Origin: CAZCZU01 sp964503475 | GTDB taxonomy: Bacteria > Pseudomonadota > Zetaproteobacteria > Mariprofundales > Mariprofundaceae | Direction of reading: 5' to 3' | DNA length: 40,835 bases | NCBI GenBank assembly: GCA_964503475.1 | Contig: CAZCZU010000027.1 | Location: forward strand, 1 to 40,835 | Part shown: piece after piece, positions 11,255 through 17,975 of the stretch | Layout of the letters: each line of letters starts with the position of its first letter | Position numbering within the stretch: position 1 is the stretch's first letter | Program-made: the position numbers and the translations under genes | Notes under the pieces: model-generated | What the model was told of the DNA's origin: nothing | Database searches by the model: none | What the model saw: the letters and a program-made list of their open reading frames with translations, nothing else

Positions 11255-12193
11255 ATGCAGAACACCCCGAAGAGCGGCCGCACCACCGCCATCATGGCCC
11301 AACGCCTGGCCGGTGGCGAGGAACTCGACATTGATACGGCATTGCGGGATGACACGCCGGCCATCCTGCGCATCGCCCGGCCCGATGCGGCCATACTGGA
11401 CCGCCTTCAACAACGCTTTCAGCTCGACGAACTGCATATCAAGGACCTGCTCAATCCGGAACATCCTCCTCTCTATGAGTACCGCACCACCGTCCACCAC
11501 CTGATTCTGCGTTTCCCGGTCGAGGAGAAGGAAGAGCTGAGTATGGCCAGCATGTCGCTGCTGCTGGACGAAAAACTGCTGGTCCTGCTCTGGCCCGAGC
11601 AGCGATACATCATGTTTCGGGATGAGCAGTTGATCGCCGCCGATATTTTTACTGCCGCATCACGCGTCATTCATGCACTGGTCGACCGCCTCTACCACCG
11701 CAGCCTGCAGCTGGCCGAGGCGCTGGAAGAGAGCGAGGATGAGTGTCTGAGCGACCCGGAAAATGCCGATCTCGGCCAGATTCTGCGCCTGCGCCACGAT
11801 CTGGCCCTGATCGCCCGCGTTGCCCGCGCCAACTGGAAGGCTCTGGACGACTTCAGCGCCCGCAACGGCGAACACGACAACCCGCACCTCTCCGATGCCC
11901 GCGAGCATATGCAGCGCACCTACAACCTGGCTGCCGGCAAGGCCGAGCATGCTCTCACGGTGATGCAGGCAGTGCAGTCACTGGTCGGCCAGCGCCTGAA
12001 CGAAACCATGAAATTCCTGGCCGCCATCACGGTCATCCTGACCCCCATGGCCATCATCACCGGCATCTTCGGCATGAATTTCGCCCACATGCAGGTCCTG
12101 CAGTCGCCATGGGGTTTTTCACTTACGCTGTGGTCACTGCTGTTGATCGGCATCCTGCTCGGCGTCGTTTTCAGAAAAAAGAACTGGCTGTAA
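11255..12193 (+). CDS. CorA/ZntB family divalent metal transporter
   Basis: A 312-residue inner-membrane transporter of the CorA metal ion family. The N-terminal ~240 residues are the soluble alpha/beta funnel and long helices (HIKDLLNPEHPPLYEYRT; LDEKLLVLLWPEQRYIMF). Two membrane helices lie at the C-terminus, the first ending in the signature GMN at residues 273-275 (TGIFGMNFAHM). The tail KKNWL after the second helix is typical of the family. Family members form pentamers and move Mg2+, Co2+, Ni2+ or Zn2+; the sequence does not say which. It stands between the hybrid kinase and the glucosaminidase with short gaps on the same strand, so co-transcription is possible but functional linkage is not evident. 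Confidence 0.88.
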   Translation: MQNTPKSGRTTAIMAQRLAGGEELDIDTALRDDTPAILRIARPDAAILDRLQQRFQLDELHIKDLLNPEHPPLYEYRTTVHHLILRFPVEEKEELSMASMSLLLDEKLLVLLWPEQRYIMFRDEQLIAADIFTAASRVIHALVDRLYHRSLQLAEALEESEDECLSDPENADLGQILRLRHDLALIARVARANWKALDDFSARNGEHDNPHLSDAREHMQRTYNLAAGKAEHALTVMQAVQSLVGQRLNETMKFLAAITVILTPMAIITGIFGMNFAHMQVLQSPWGFSLTLWSLLLIGILLGVVFRKKNWL

Positions 12194-12233
12194 GCATAGC
12201 CGTAAAGGGACAGGCTGCTAGAATAGCCCACAT

Positions 12234-13046
12234 ATGGCCCAGGACAGACAATCGAAAAGCCCCCCTTCGTTCAACGCCTCGCTGATCGTTATCGCCGCCA
12301 TCACCATGCTTCTGGTCCTTTCGGCGGATTGGCTGCGGCCTCAGGCACCCGGTCCGTCGGAAGAAGCGAACCATGGCCTGCCGGCGATGCCCGATTTCAG
12401 CAGCTTTGACACGACGGCCGCCAAGAAAAAGGCCTTTTTCCGTTGGCTGACTCCCTATATCGAGCAGGAAAATGCCCGCATCGAGGGCACGCGACAGCGA
12501 ATCCTCACACTGCAACACGCAGGAACCCTGAGTGCGGCCGACCGGCAATGGCTGGACGATACCGCCGCCTACTACGACGTCGTCCCGGTGAAACCGGAAT
12601 CGCCCGACTTCTGGGAGACCCTGCTGCGCCGGGTGGATGTGGTCCCCGTATCGCTGGCGCTGGCCCAGGCAGCCAACGAATCGGGCTGGGGGACCTCGCG
12701 CTTTGCCGTACTGGCCAACAACCTGTTCGGCGAATGGTGTTTCCGCAAAGGCTGCGGCATCGTCCCGGCCAACCGTCCGGCAGGACAATACCATGAAGTG
12801 CGCAGGTTTCCCGACATTGCCGACTCCGTGCGCAGCTACCTGCACAACCTGAATACGCACAACGCCTTTTCCGCTCTTCGCCACAAGCGGGAAAAGCTGC
12901 GCCAGGCAGGCCGCAAGCTGGCCGGCAGCCTTCTGGTCCAGGGTCTGCTGCGCTACTCCGCCCGCGGAGAGGATTACATCCACGAAATCCTTGTCATGAT
13001 CCGTCACAACCGTCTGGAGCGTTTCGACAAGCCCAGCTATATGTAA
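12234..13046 (+). CDS. Bax-like glucosaminidase domain protein
   Basis: A 270-residue protein with one N-terminal membrane segment (about residues 18-34, NASLIVIAAITMLLVLSADW) and a periplasmic domain of the endo-beta-N-acetylglucosaminidase family, as in E. coli Bax. The core is VSLALAQAANESGWGTSRFA, with Glu149 of ANESGWG as the expected catalytic acid. It is followed by NNLFGEWCF, the RRFPDIADSVRSYLHNLNTH helix pair, and LLRYSARGEDYIHEI. These enzymes cut the glycan backbone of peptidoglycan, although for Bax itself activity is not well established. The ATG at 12234 has a weak ribosome site. Next to a mechanosensitive channel, a link to envelope integrity is plausible but inferred. Confidence 0.88.
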   Translation: MAQDRQSKSPPSFNASLIVIAAITMLLVLSADWLRPQAPGPSEEANHGLPAMPDFSSFDTTAAKKKAFFRWLTPYIEQENARIEGTRQRILTLQHAGTLSAADRQWLDDTAAYYDVVPVKPESPDFWETLLRRVDVVPVSLALAQAANESGWGTSRFAVLANNLFGEWCFRKGCGIVPANRPAGQYHEVRRFPDIADSVRSYLHNLNTHNAFSALRHKREKLRQAGRKLAGSLLVQGLLRYSARGEDYIHEILVMIRHNRLERFDKPSYM

Positions 13047-13124
13047 CTCCTCCGGACACATATCTATGCCATACTGCATACACATTCATATGAACGGCGT
13101 TTCGCCGTGCCGGCAGGAGGAAGC

Positions 13125-14000
13125 ATGAACTGGCAGCAGTGGCCCGACACCGCCCTGATCACCGTTTCAGGGGTGACCATTACCCCTTATACGCTCGCCC
13201 TTGCCTCATTAAGCCTGCTGCTCGGCATCACGATCTCGCGCCGTTTACGCAACCTGATTCGCCACCATCTTGGCCCTCGCTTCCACATGAACCCCAGTAC
13301 TGCCTTTGCCCTCAGCGTGGTCACCTTCTACATCGGTGTGGCCCTGTCGCTGGGGCTTGCCGTATCGCTGCTCGGCTTCGATCTCAGCAATATCGTCATT
13401 GTTGCCGGCGCCCTCTCGGTCGGCATCGGCCTTGGCCTGCAGGCCATCGCCAACAATTTCGTCTCCGGTCTGATCTTGCTTTTCGACCGTTCGATCAAGG
13501 TGGGCGATTATGTACAGCTTGCCTCCGGCCTGCGTGGCACCATCACCCAGATTCGGGTGCGCTCCACCATCATCATGAGCAACGACGGCCTCGAAGTGAT
13601 TGTCCCCAACAGCCAGTTCATCTCCGACCAGGTGATCAACTGGACCCTGAGCGACAACTTTCATCGCCTGCATGTGCCGTTCGGGGTAGCTTACGGAAGC
13701 GATGTCGAACAGGTTGTGGACGTGGTGCTGGCAGCGGCCCGCGAACTGCCCTTTGTCGTACGTGAAGACCCGGATCACGCGCCGGATGTCTGGTTTACGG
13801 CCATGGGGAATTCGTCGCTCGATTTCGAACTGCTGGTGTGGATTTACGGTGCTGCCGTCATGAAACCGAGCGGCAGCCGCAGCAAGACCATGTTCGCCGT
13901 GCACAGGGCACTGGTCGAGGCCGGCATCCAGATTCCGTTCCCGCAACGGGATCTGCATCTGAAAACGGTATCGGAGAACATCCGGTTTGGGGAGAAGTGA
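13125..14000 (+). CDS. MscS-type mechanosensitive channel
   Basis: A 291-residue small-conductance mechanosensitive channel that opens under membrane tension and releases solutes. ATG at 13125 follows AGGAGG by 4 nt; the GTG at 13107 is discounted. Three membrane segments fill residues ~10-110. The pore helix and its exit are recognisable as GALSVGIGLGLQAIANNFVSG, then LLFDRSIKVGDYVQL, the MscS beta-domain entry. The beta domain follows with GTITQIRVRSTIIMSNDGLEVIVPNSQFISDQVINW. The C-terminal alpha/beta domain ends in IPFPQRDLHLK. The three downstream genes follow closely (8 nt, overlap, 3 nt), so the channel may head a rim operon. Substrate selectivity cannot be read from the sequence. Confidence 0.92.
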   Translation: MNWQQWPDTALITVSGVTITPYTLALASLSLLLGITISRRLRNLIRHHLGPRFHMNPSTAFALSVVTFYIGVALSLGLAVSLLGFDLSNIVIVAGALSVGIGLGLQAIANNFVSGLILLFDRSIKVGDYVQLASGLRGTITQIRVRSTIIMSNDGLEVIVPNSQFISDQVINWTLSDNFHRLHVPFGVAYGSDVEQVVDVVLAAARELPFVVREDPDHAPDVWFTAMGNSSLDFELLVWIYGAAVMKPSGSRSKTMFAVHRALVEAGIQIPFPQRDLHLKTVSENIRFGEK

Positions 14001-14007
14001 AGGTATC

Positions 14008-14472
14008 ATGAGCAAAAGAGACGATGCGGTATTGCTGGGCTGGCGCGAATGGCTCGGACTGCCGGGACTCGGCATCGACCATATCAAGGCCAAGATCGAC
14101 ACCGGCGCCCGCACCTCGGCGCTGCACGCCTTCTCGATCGAAAAATTCGATCGCAACGGCGCGACCTGGCTACGCTTCGGCCTGCACCCCTTGCAGGATC
14201 GTATCGATGTGGAACACTATTGCGAGGCGGAACTGGTTGATGAACGCATGGTCAGCGATTCCGGCGGCCATCGCGAACTGCGGCCGGTGATCCGAACGGA
14301 GATCGAGGCCGGTGGCCAATGCTGGCCGGCCGAGATTACGTTGACCTGTCGCGACAACATGCGTTTCCGCATGCTGCTGGGGCGCACAGCCATGCAGGGC
14401 AGAATCCATGTCGACCCGGATGGCTCCTACCTGCTGGGCCATCCCGAACATCACGAACAAGGAAGATCCTGA
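14008..14472 (+). CDS. RimB-like retropepsin-type protease (ATP-dependent zinc protease family)
   Basis: A 154-residue protein of the family annotated as ATP-dependent zinc protease, which has a retropepsin-like fold. The hallmark is IDTGARTSALHA with Asp31-Thr32-Gly33, the aspartic-protease triplet, and later RFRMLLGRTAM, the flap and second-strand region. Start ATG 14008 follows AAGG. The stop codon shares bases with the ATG of rimK (TGATG), so the two are translationally coupled. In Pseudomonas the rimA-rimB-rimK genes act together on glutamylation of ribosomal protein S6, with RimB described as a protease that works with RimK. Transfer of that role here rests on family and gene order. No zinc-binding cluster is obvious despite the family name. 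Confidence 0.85.
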   Translation: MSKRDDAVLLGWREWLGLPGLGIDHIKAKIDTGARTSALHAFSIEKFDRNGATWLRFGLHPLQDRIDVEHYCEAELVDERMVSDSGGHRELRPVIRTEIEAGGQCWPAEITLTCRDNMRFRMLLGRTAMQGRIHVDPDGSYLLGHPEHHEQGRS

Positions 14473-15377
14473 TGAAAATCGCCATTCTTTCACGCAATCG
14501 CAACCTCTACTCCACCCGTCGCCTGGTCGAGGCCTGTCAGCAGCGCGAGCACGAGGTGCAGGTCATCGATCCGCTGCGCTGCTACATGAACATCACCTCG
14601 ATGCGCCCCTCCATCCACTACAAGGGTGAGAAGCTGGAGGGTTTCGATGCTGTGATCCCGCGCATCGGTGCCTCGATCACCTTCTACGGTACGGCCGTAC
14701 TGCGCCAGTTCGAGATGATGGGGGTCTATCCGCTCAACGAGTCGGTGGCCCTGAGCCGCTCACGCGACAAGCTGCGCTCGTTGCAGCTCTTCGCCCGCAA
14801 GGGCATCGGCCTGCCGGTCACCGGCTTCGCCCACTCTCCGGACGACATCGAGGATCTGATTCATCTGGTCGGTGGTGCCCCGCTGGTCATCAAGCTGCTG
14901 GAAGGCACCCAGGGGGTTGGCGTCGTGCTGGCCGAAACCCAGAAGGCGTCGGAGAGCGTGATCCAGGCCTTCATGGGGCTGAAGACCAACATCCTGGTGC
15001 AGGAGTACATCAAGGAGGCCGGCGGCATGGATATCCGCTGCCTCGTGGTCGGTGGCAAGGTGGTGGCGGCGATGAAGCGCCAGGCCAAGGAGGGCGAGTT
15101 CCGCTCCAACCTGCATCGCGGCGGCACCGCCTCGCTGGTACGCATCACGCCCGAGGAGCGCTCCACCGCCATCCGTGCCACCAAAATCATGGGCCTGAAC
15201 GTGGCCGGTGTGGATATCCTGCGCTCCAACCACGGTCCGGTGGTGATGGAGGTCAACTCCTCGCCGGGGCTTGAAGGGATTGAGGCCGCCTCCGGCAAGG
15301 ATATCGCCGGCAATATCATCGATTTCATCCAGAAGAACGGCAAACAGGGCAAGACGCGCACACGGGGCCAGGGCTAG
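14472..15377 (+). CDS. rimK: RimK, ribosomal protein S6 glutamate ligase
   Basis: A 301-residue ATP-grasp ligase that adds glutamate residues to the C-terminus of ribosomal protein S6; in vitro the E. coli enzyme also makes poly-alpha-glutamate. The N-terminal domain begins MKIAILSRNRNLYSTRRLVEA. The ATP-grasp core shows ARKGIGLPVTGFA, PLVIKLLEGTQGVGVVLAE (glycine-rich loop), ILVQEYIKEAGGMDIRC and the magnesium-binding GPVVMEVNSSPGLEGIE. The length fits the family. ATG 14472 overlaps the previous stop, and the next gene starts 3 nt after its stop. With the RimB-like protease and an aspartoacylase-like hydrolase this is the conserved rimK neighbourhood. Very confident. Confidence 0.95.
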   Translation: MKIAILSRNRNLYSTRRLVEACQQREHEVQVIDPLRCYMNITSMRPSIHYKGEKLEGFDAVIPRIGASITFYGTAVLRQFEMMGVYPLNESVALSRSRDKLRSLQLFARKGIGLPVTGFAHSPDDIEDLIHLVGGAPLVIKLLEGTQGVGVVLAETQKASESVIQAFMGLKTNILVQEYIKEAGGMDIRCLVVGGKVVAAMKRQAKEGEFRSNLHRGGTASLVRITPEERSTAIRATKIMGLNVAGVDILRSNHGPVVMEVNSSPGLEGIEAASGKDIAGNIIDFIQKNGKQGKTRTRGQG

Positions 15378-15380
15378 ACG

Positions 15381-16406
15381 ATGAGACTGGTGATCGGCGG
15401 CGTGGATATCGCCAAGGGGACACAGACCACCATCGACCTGCCGCTGCCACAGCTTTATACCCATACCGATATGCTGATGCCGGTGCATGTCATCCGCGGC
15501 AGACGCGATGGGCCGACCCTGTTCGTCTGCGCCGCCCTGCATGGCGATGAGATCAATGGCGTGGAGATCATCCGGCGCCTGATTCATCGCCCGGCCCTGA
15601 AACGCCTGCGCGGCACCCTGATCGCCGTGCCGATCGTCAACACGCACGGCTTTATCAACCAGTCACGTTACCTGCCGGACCGGCGCGACCTGAATCGCGT
15701 TTTCCCTGGCTCCGAACGCGGCTCTCTGGCCGCCCGTGTCGCCTATCAGTTCATGCAGGAGATCGTCAGTAAATGCACGCACGGTATCGACCTGCACACC
15801 GCCGCCACCCATCGAGAAAACCTGCCACAGATCCGGGCCGACCTGAGCCGCCCCGGCAACGCCGCCATGGCCCACGCCTTCGGTGCCCCCGTCATCCTCG
15901 ATGCAGCCCTGCGCGAAGGCTCGATCCGCGAGGCGGTACAGCAGCACGATATCGATATGATCGTTTATGAAGCCGGTGAAGCCCTGCGCTTCAATGAACT
16001 GGCCATCCGCGCCGGCCTTCGCGGTATACTGTCGGTGATGCATGAGATCGGCATGCTGGCCAGTAAACGTCGACACAAGATCGAACCCACAGTGGCCCGC
16101 TCCTACTCCTGGGTACGTGCCTCTCAAAGCGGCATCATGCGACTGCGGGTGCCCCTGGGAGCCCGCGTCAGCAAAAACCAGGTCATCGGTGCCATTGCCG
16201 ACCCATTCGGCCACAACGAGGAGGAGATCATCGCCCATGCCACCGGCATCGTCATCGGACGCACCAACCTGCCACTGGTCAACGAAGGCGAAGCGATCGT
16301 GCACATCGCTCGTTTTGCCGATACCGATTCGGCTGAAGAGGCATGGGAAAATTTCCAGGCCGAAATGGATCCGGACGAACCTTCCCCGCCCCCTGAATCG
16401 GACTAG
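15381..16406 (+). CDS. succinylglutamate desuccinylase / aspartoacylase family hydrolase
   Basis: A 341-residue zinc hydrolase of the M14-like aspartoacylase family. The zinc ligands are visible as LHGDEINGVE (His54, Glu57) and IDLHTA (His139). Other family features are PIVNTHGF, LPDRRDLNRVFPGS (substrate-binding Arg and Asn) and YEAGEALRFNE with the catalytic glutamate region. The C-terminal ~110 residues form a beta-rich domain (SGIMRLRVPLGARVSKNQVIG) like a lipoyl/biotinyl fold. The start is 3 nt after rimK. Linkage to rimK suggests action on glutamyl or N-acyl-amino-acid products rather than arginine catabolism, since no ast genes are present. The stop codon TAG (16404-16406) overlaps the first two bases of the repeat element that follows, so the native C-terminus may have been altered. 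Confidence 0.87.
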   Translation: MRLVIGGVDIAKGTQTTIDLPLPQLYTHTDMLMPVHVIRGRRDGPTLFVCAALHGDEINGVEIIRRLIHRPALKRLRGTLIAVPIVNTHGFINQSRYLPDRRDLNRVFPGSERGSLAARVAYQFMQEIVSKCTHGIDLHTAATHRENLPQIRADLSRPGNAAMAHAFGAPVILDAALREGSIREAVQQHDIDMIVYEAGEALRFNELAIRAGLRGILSVMHEIGMLASKRRHKIEPTVARSYSWVRASQSGIMRLRVPLGARVSKNQVIGAIADPFGHNEEEIIAHATGIVIGRTNLPLVNEGEAIVHIARFADTDSAEEAWENFQAEMDPDEPSPPPESD

Positions 16407-16673
16407 GACCTGTTAACACGAATTACGATGGCGCCGATACGGCCATTTTTTCGGCCCTGCAAGGCAGGGCGAGCGTGGCGTGCTCATTGCACACAAGCGA
16501 GCGATAACACGGCAGGACGGATTAATGGCCTATCCCTGAAAGGCTGCGCCCCAAAGCGGGCCAATCAAGGCGCGAGGGATGAAATTTGGTGCCTCCAAAT
16601 GAATCCTGAGTAACGCCGAGTGGCCCGGTTTGGGGCAACAGCGGCAACACCGAAATGAGTGTTAACAGGCCCT
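16405..16673. mobile_element. 269-bp palindromic element, copy 1 (core orientation A)
   Basis: A non-coding element with terminal inverted repeats (16405-16427 and 16651-16673, imperfect here). Inside are 14-bp inverted repeats at 16549-16562 (CCCCAAAGCGGGCC) and 16622-16635 (GGCCCGGTTTGGGG), which frame a 59-bp core at 16563-16621. The left lobe (GGCCATTTTTTCGGCC region) can fold on itself. It has the same length and outer orientation as the copy at 39081-39349, but the core is reverse-complemented. No transposase is encoded, so it looks MITE-like. It abuts the stop codon of the hydrolase gene. No clear target-site duplication was found. Confidence 0.85.
16563..16621 (+). repeat. 59-bp invertible core, orientation A
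   Basis: This segment is the exact reverse complement of 39239-39297, with 59 of 59 bases matching, although the surrounding element sequence matches directly and with several differences. Its centre holds a small inverted repeat, ATTTGG-N5-CCAAAT. Confidence 0.9.
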
Positions 16674-16726
16674 GGTGCACGTCTTACATTGATTTAATGC
16701 TTCTTTAGCGGCTTCTGTAATTATTT

Positions 16727-16743
16727 AGTTGCATCTTACAACT
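16727..16743. promoter_or_regulatory. possible MarR operator
   Basis: AGTTGCATCTTACAACT has 5-bp inverted arms around 7 bp and lies 23 bp before the likely marR start, where autorepressor sites are common. Support is positional and weak. Confidence 0.3.
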
Positions 16744-16765
16744 GTTGCTTATAGCATTCGTGTCC

Positions 16766-17227
16766 ATGTTCGATGATCCAAACAACAGCGAATCGTTTCT
16801 GCTCGAAGCCATGATGGGCTTCAACGTTAATCGCACGGCCCACCTCATGAGCGAGGCCATCGCCGAACGCTTTAAAACACGCGGCTTCACCCTTACCGCC
16901 CAGGATTTCGGCATCCTCTACCGCCTCTGGCGCCAGGACGGCCTCAAGCAGAAAGAGATCGCGGCCCTGATGGGTCGTGATAAAACCACCATCACCCGTC
17001 GGCTCGACGGACTGGTCAAAAAAAAGCTGCTCGAACGCCGAGCAGATTCAGCCGATCGTCGTATCTTTCGTATTCACCTGACCCATGAAGGAAAGATCGT
17101 TGTGCGTCATCTGATTGATGCCGTGCAGCGCTTCCATCGCGAATTAACCGGCGAAATTCCCGAGGAGGATTGGCAGACCACCCTCCGCACCCTCCAGGCC
17201 ATCAGCCACAAAATCACACAAGGATAA
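16766..17227 (+). CDS. MarR family transcriptional regulator
   Basis: A 153-residue winged-helix repressor of the MarR family. The recognition region is DGLKQKEIAALMGRDKTTITRRLDGLVKKKLLERR, followed by the wing RADSADRRIFRIHLTHEG and long C-terminal dimerisation helices. The ATG at 16766 is preferred; TTG 16745 and GTG 16760 in the same frame are possible, and none has a good ribosome site. The gene starts ~90 bp after the 269-bp element, and its stop is 5 nt before the cytochrome gene, so the pair is an operon. The ligand is unknown; a redox or toxic small-molecule signal is reasonable for the family. Confidence 0.92.
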   Translation: MFDDPNNSESFLLEAMMGFNVNRTAHLMSEAIAERFKTRGFTLTAQDFGILYRLWRQDGLKQKEIAALMGRDKTTITRRLDGLVKKKLLERRADSADRRIFRIHLTHEGKIVVRHLIDAVQRFHRELTGEIPEEDWQTTLRTLQAISHKITQG

Positions 17228-17232
17228 ACATC

Positions 17233-17709
17233 ATGAAAAACACCACACCACACTGGGTAGCGATTGCCCTGCTACTCGCCATCATCGCCGGTATCGGCAT
17301 CAAATTCATGGTGCTGGGTAGCACAGGGAAAGGTAAAGACGGCCGTACGGCCGTACTGCTGACCCAGACGGAACGCCAGCAGGTGCTGGCCGAAATGCGC
17401 ATGCTGCTGGAAGCGAACCAGCAGATTGTCGAGGCACTGGCCAACGATGACCGCAAAGCGATCCAGTCCGCCACACAGCCGGTCGGCAGCTCCGCGGTTG
17501 CCACCATGGACGTACGCCTGAAAGCCAAATTGCCATTCGAGTTCAAGAAGCTCGGCTTTGCCACCCACGACGCCTTCGATGCCATGGGTAGCATGGCTGC
17601 CGAAGGGCGCCCGATGAAAGAGATCCAGATAAAACTGGCCACGACGATGAATAACTGCATCGCCTGTCATGCCGCTTATCAGCTTCCGGCAAGCGCTCCC
17701 GGTCAATAA
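17233..17709 (+). CDS. membrane-anchored c'-type cytochrome
   Basis: A 158-residue protein with an N-terminal signal or anchor helix (IALLLAIIAGIGIKFMVLGS), a helical periplasmic domain, and one heme c motif near the C-terminus, CIACH at residues 142-146. Heme at the C-terminal end of a helical bundle is typical of class II (c'-like) cytochromes. Usual c' proteins are ~130 residues plus signal, so the length fits. It could carry electrons or bind NO or CO. The ATG at 17233 follows AAGGA. It is tightly linked to the MarR regulator upstream, which suggests induced expression, and is closed by a strong terminator. Confidence 0.8.
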   Translation: MKNTTPHWVAIALLLAIIAGIGIKFMVLGSTGKGKDGRTAVLLTQTERQQVLAEMRMLLEANQQIVEALANDDRKAIQSATQPVGSSAVATMDVRLKAKLPFEFKKLGFATHDAFDAMGSMAAEGRPMKEIQIKLATTMNNCIACHAAYQLPASAPGQ

Positions 17710-17728
17710 ACGCCCAATCCGCGTTGGA

Positions 17729-17754
17729 AGGCCCGGCGGTTCGCCGGGCCTTTG
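17729..17754 (+). terminator. rho-independent terminator after the cytochrome gene
   Basis: A perfect 10-bp GC-rich stem AGGCCCGGCG / CGCCGGGCCT with a 3-nt loop, running into TTTG. It separates the marR-cytochrome unit from gltB. Confidence 0.85.
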
Positions 17755-17835
17755 TCATTTCATCCCTCAAAGCGATTGACGCCCCTCCCCTTCCGTGCTT
17801 GCATCAGAAGTCATCAATTTTCGTTCAACTACCGG

Positions 17836-17864
17836 TGGAGAATTATCTCCGGTTTCGCTATATT
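17836..17864 (+). promoter_or_regulatory. candidate gltB promoter overlapping a palindrome
   Basis: TGGAGA (-35-like, 4 of 6) and TATATT (-10-like, 5 of 6) are 17 bp apart. The -35 box lies within the palindrome GGAGA-ATTA-TCTCC (17837-17850), so a bound protein would block it. The 5' leader of gltB would be about 105 nt. Confidence 0.4.
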
Positions 17865-17940
17865 GCGCCGCCCGCGTTGCAAGGCAGCGCGGCCAGTTCT
17901 ATCCCGGGCAGAAGCGGCCTGTTGCCTCTCTGTACCGGCC

Positions 17941-17956
17941 AAGTAAGAGATTACTT
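17941..17956. repeat. inverted repeat in the gltB leader
   Basis: AAGTAAGAGATTACTT has perfect 6-bp arms around GAGA and ends 9 bp before the gltB ribosome site. It could be an operator or a leader hairpin. Confidence 0.4.
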
Positions 17957-17975
17957 AAAGTCACGAGGTAACAAT

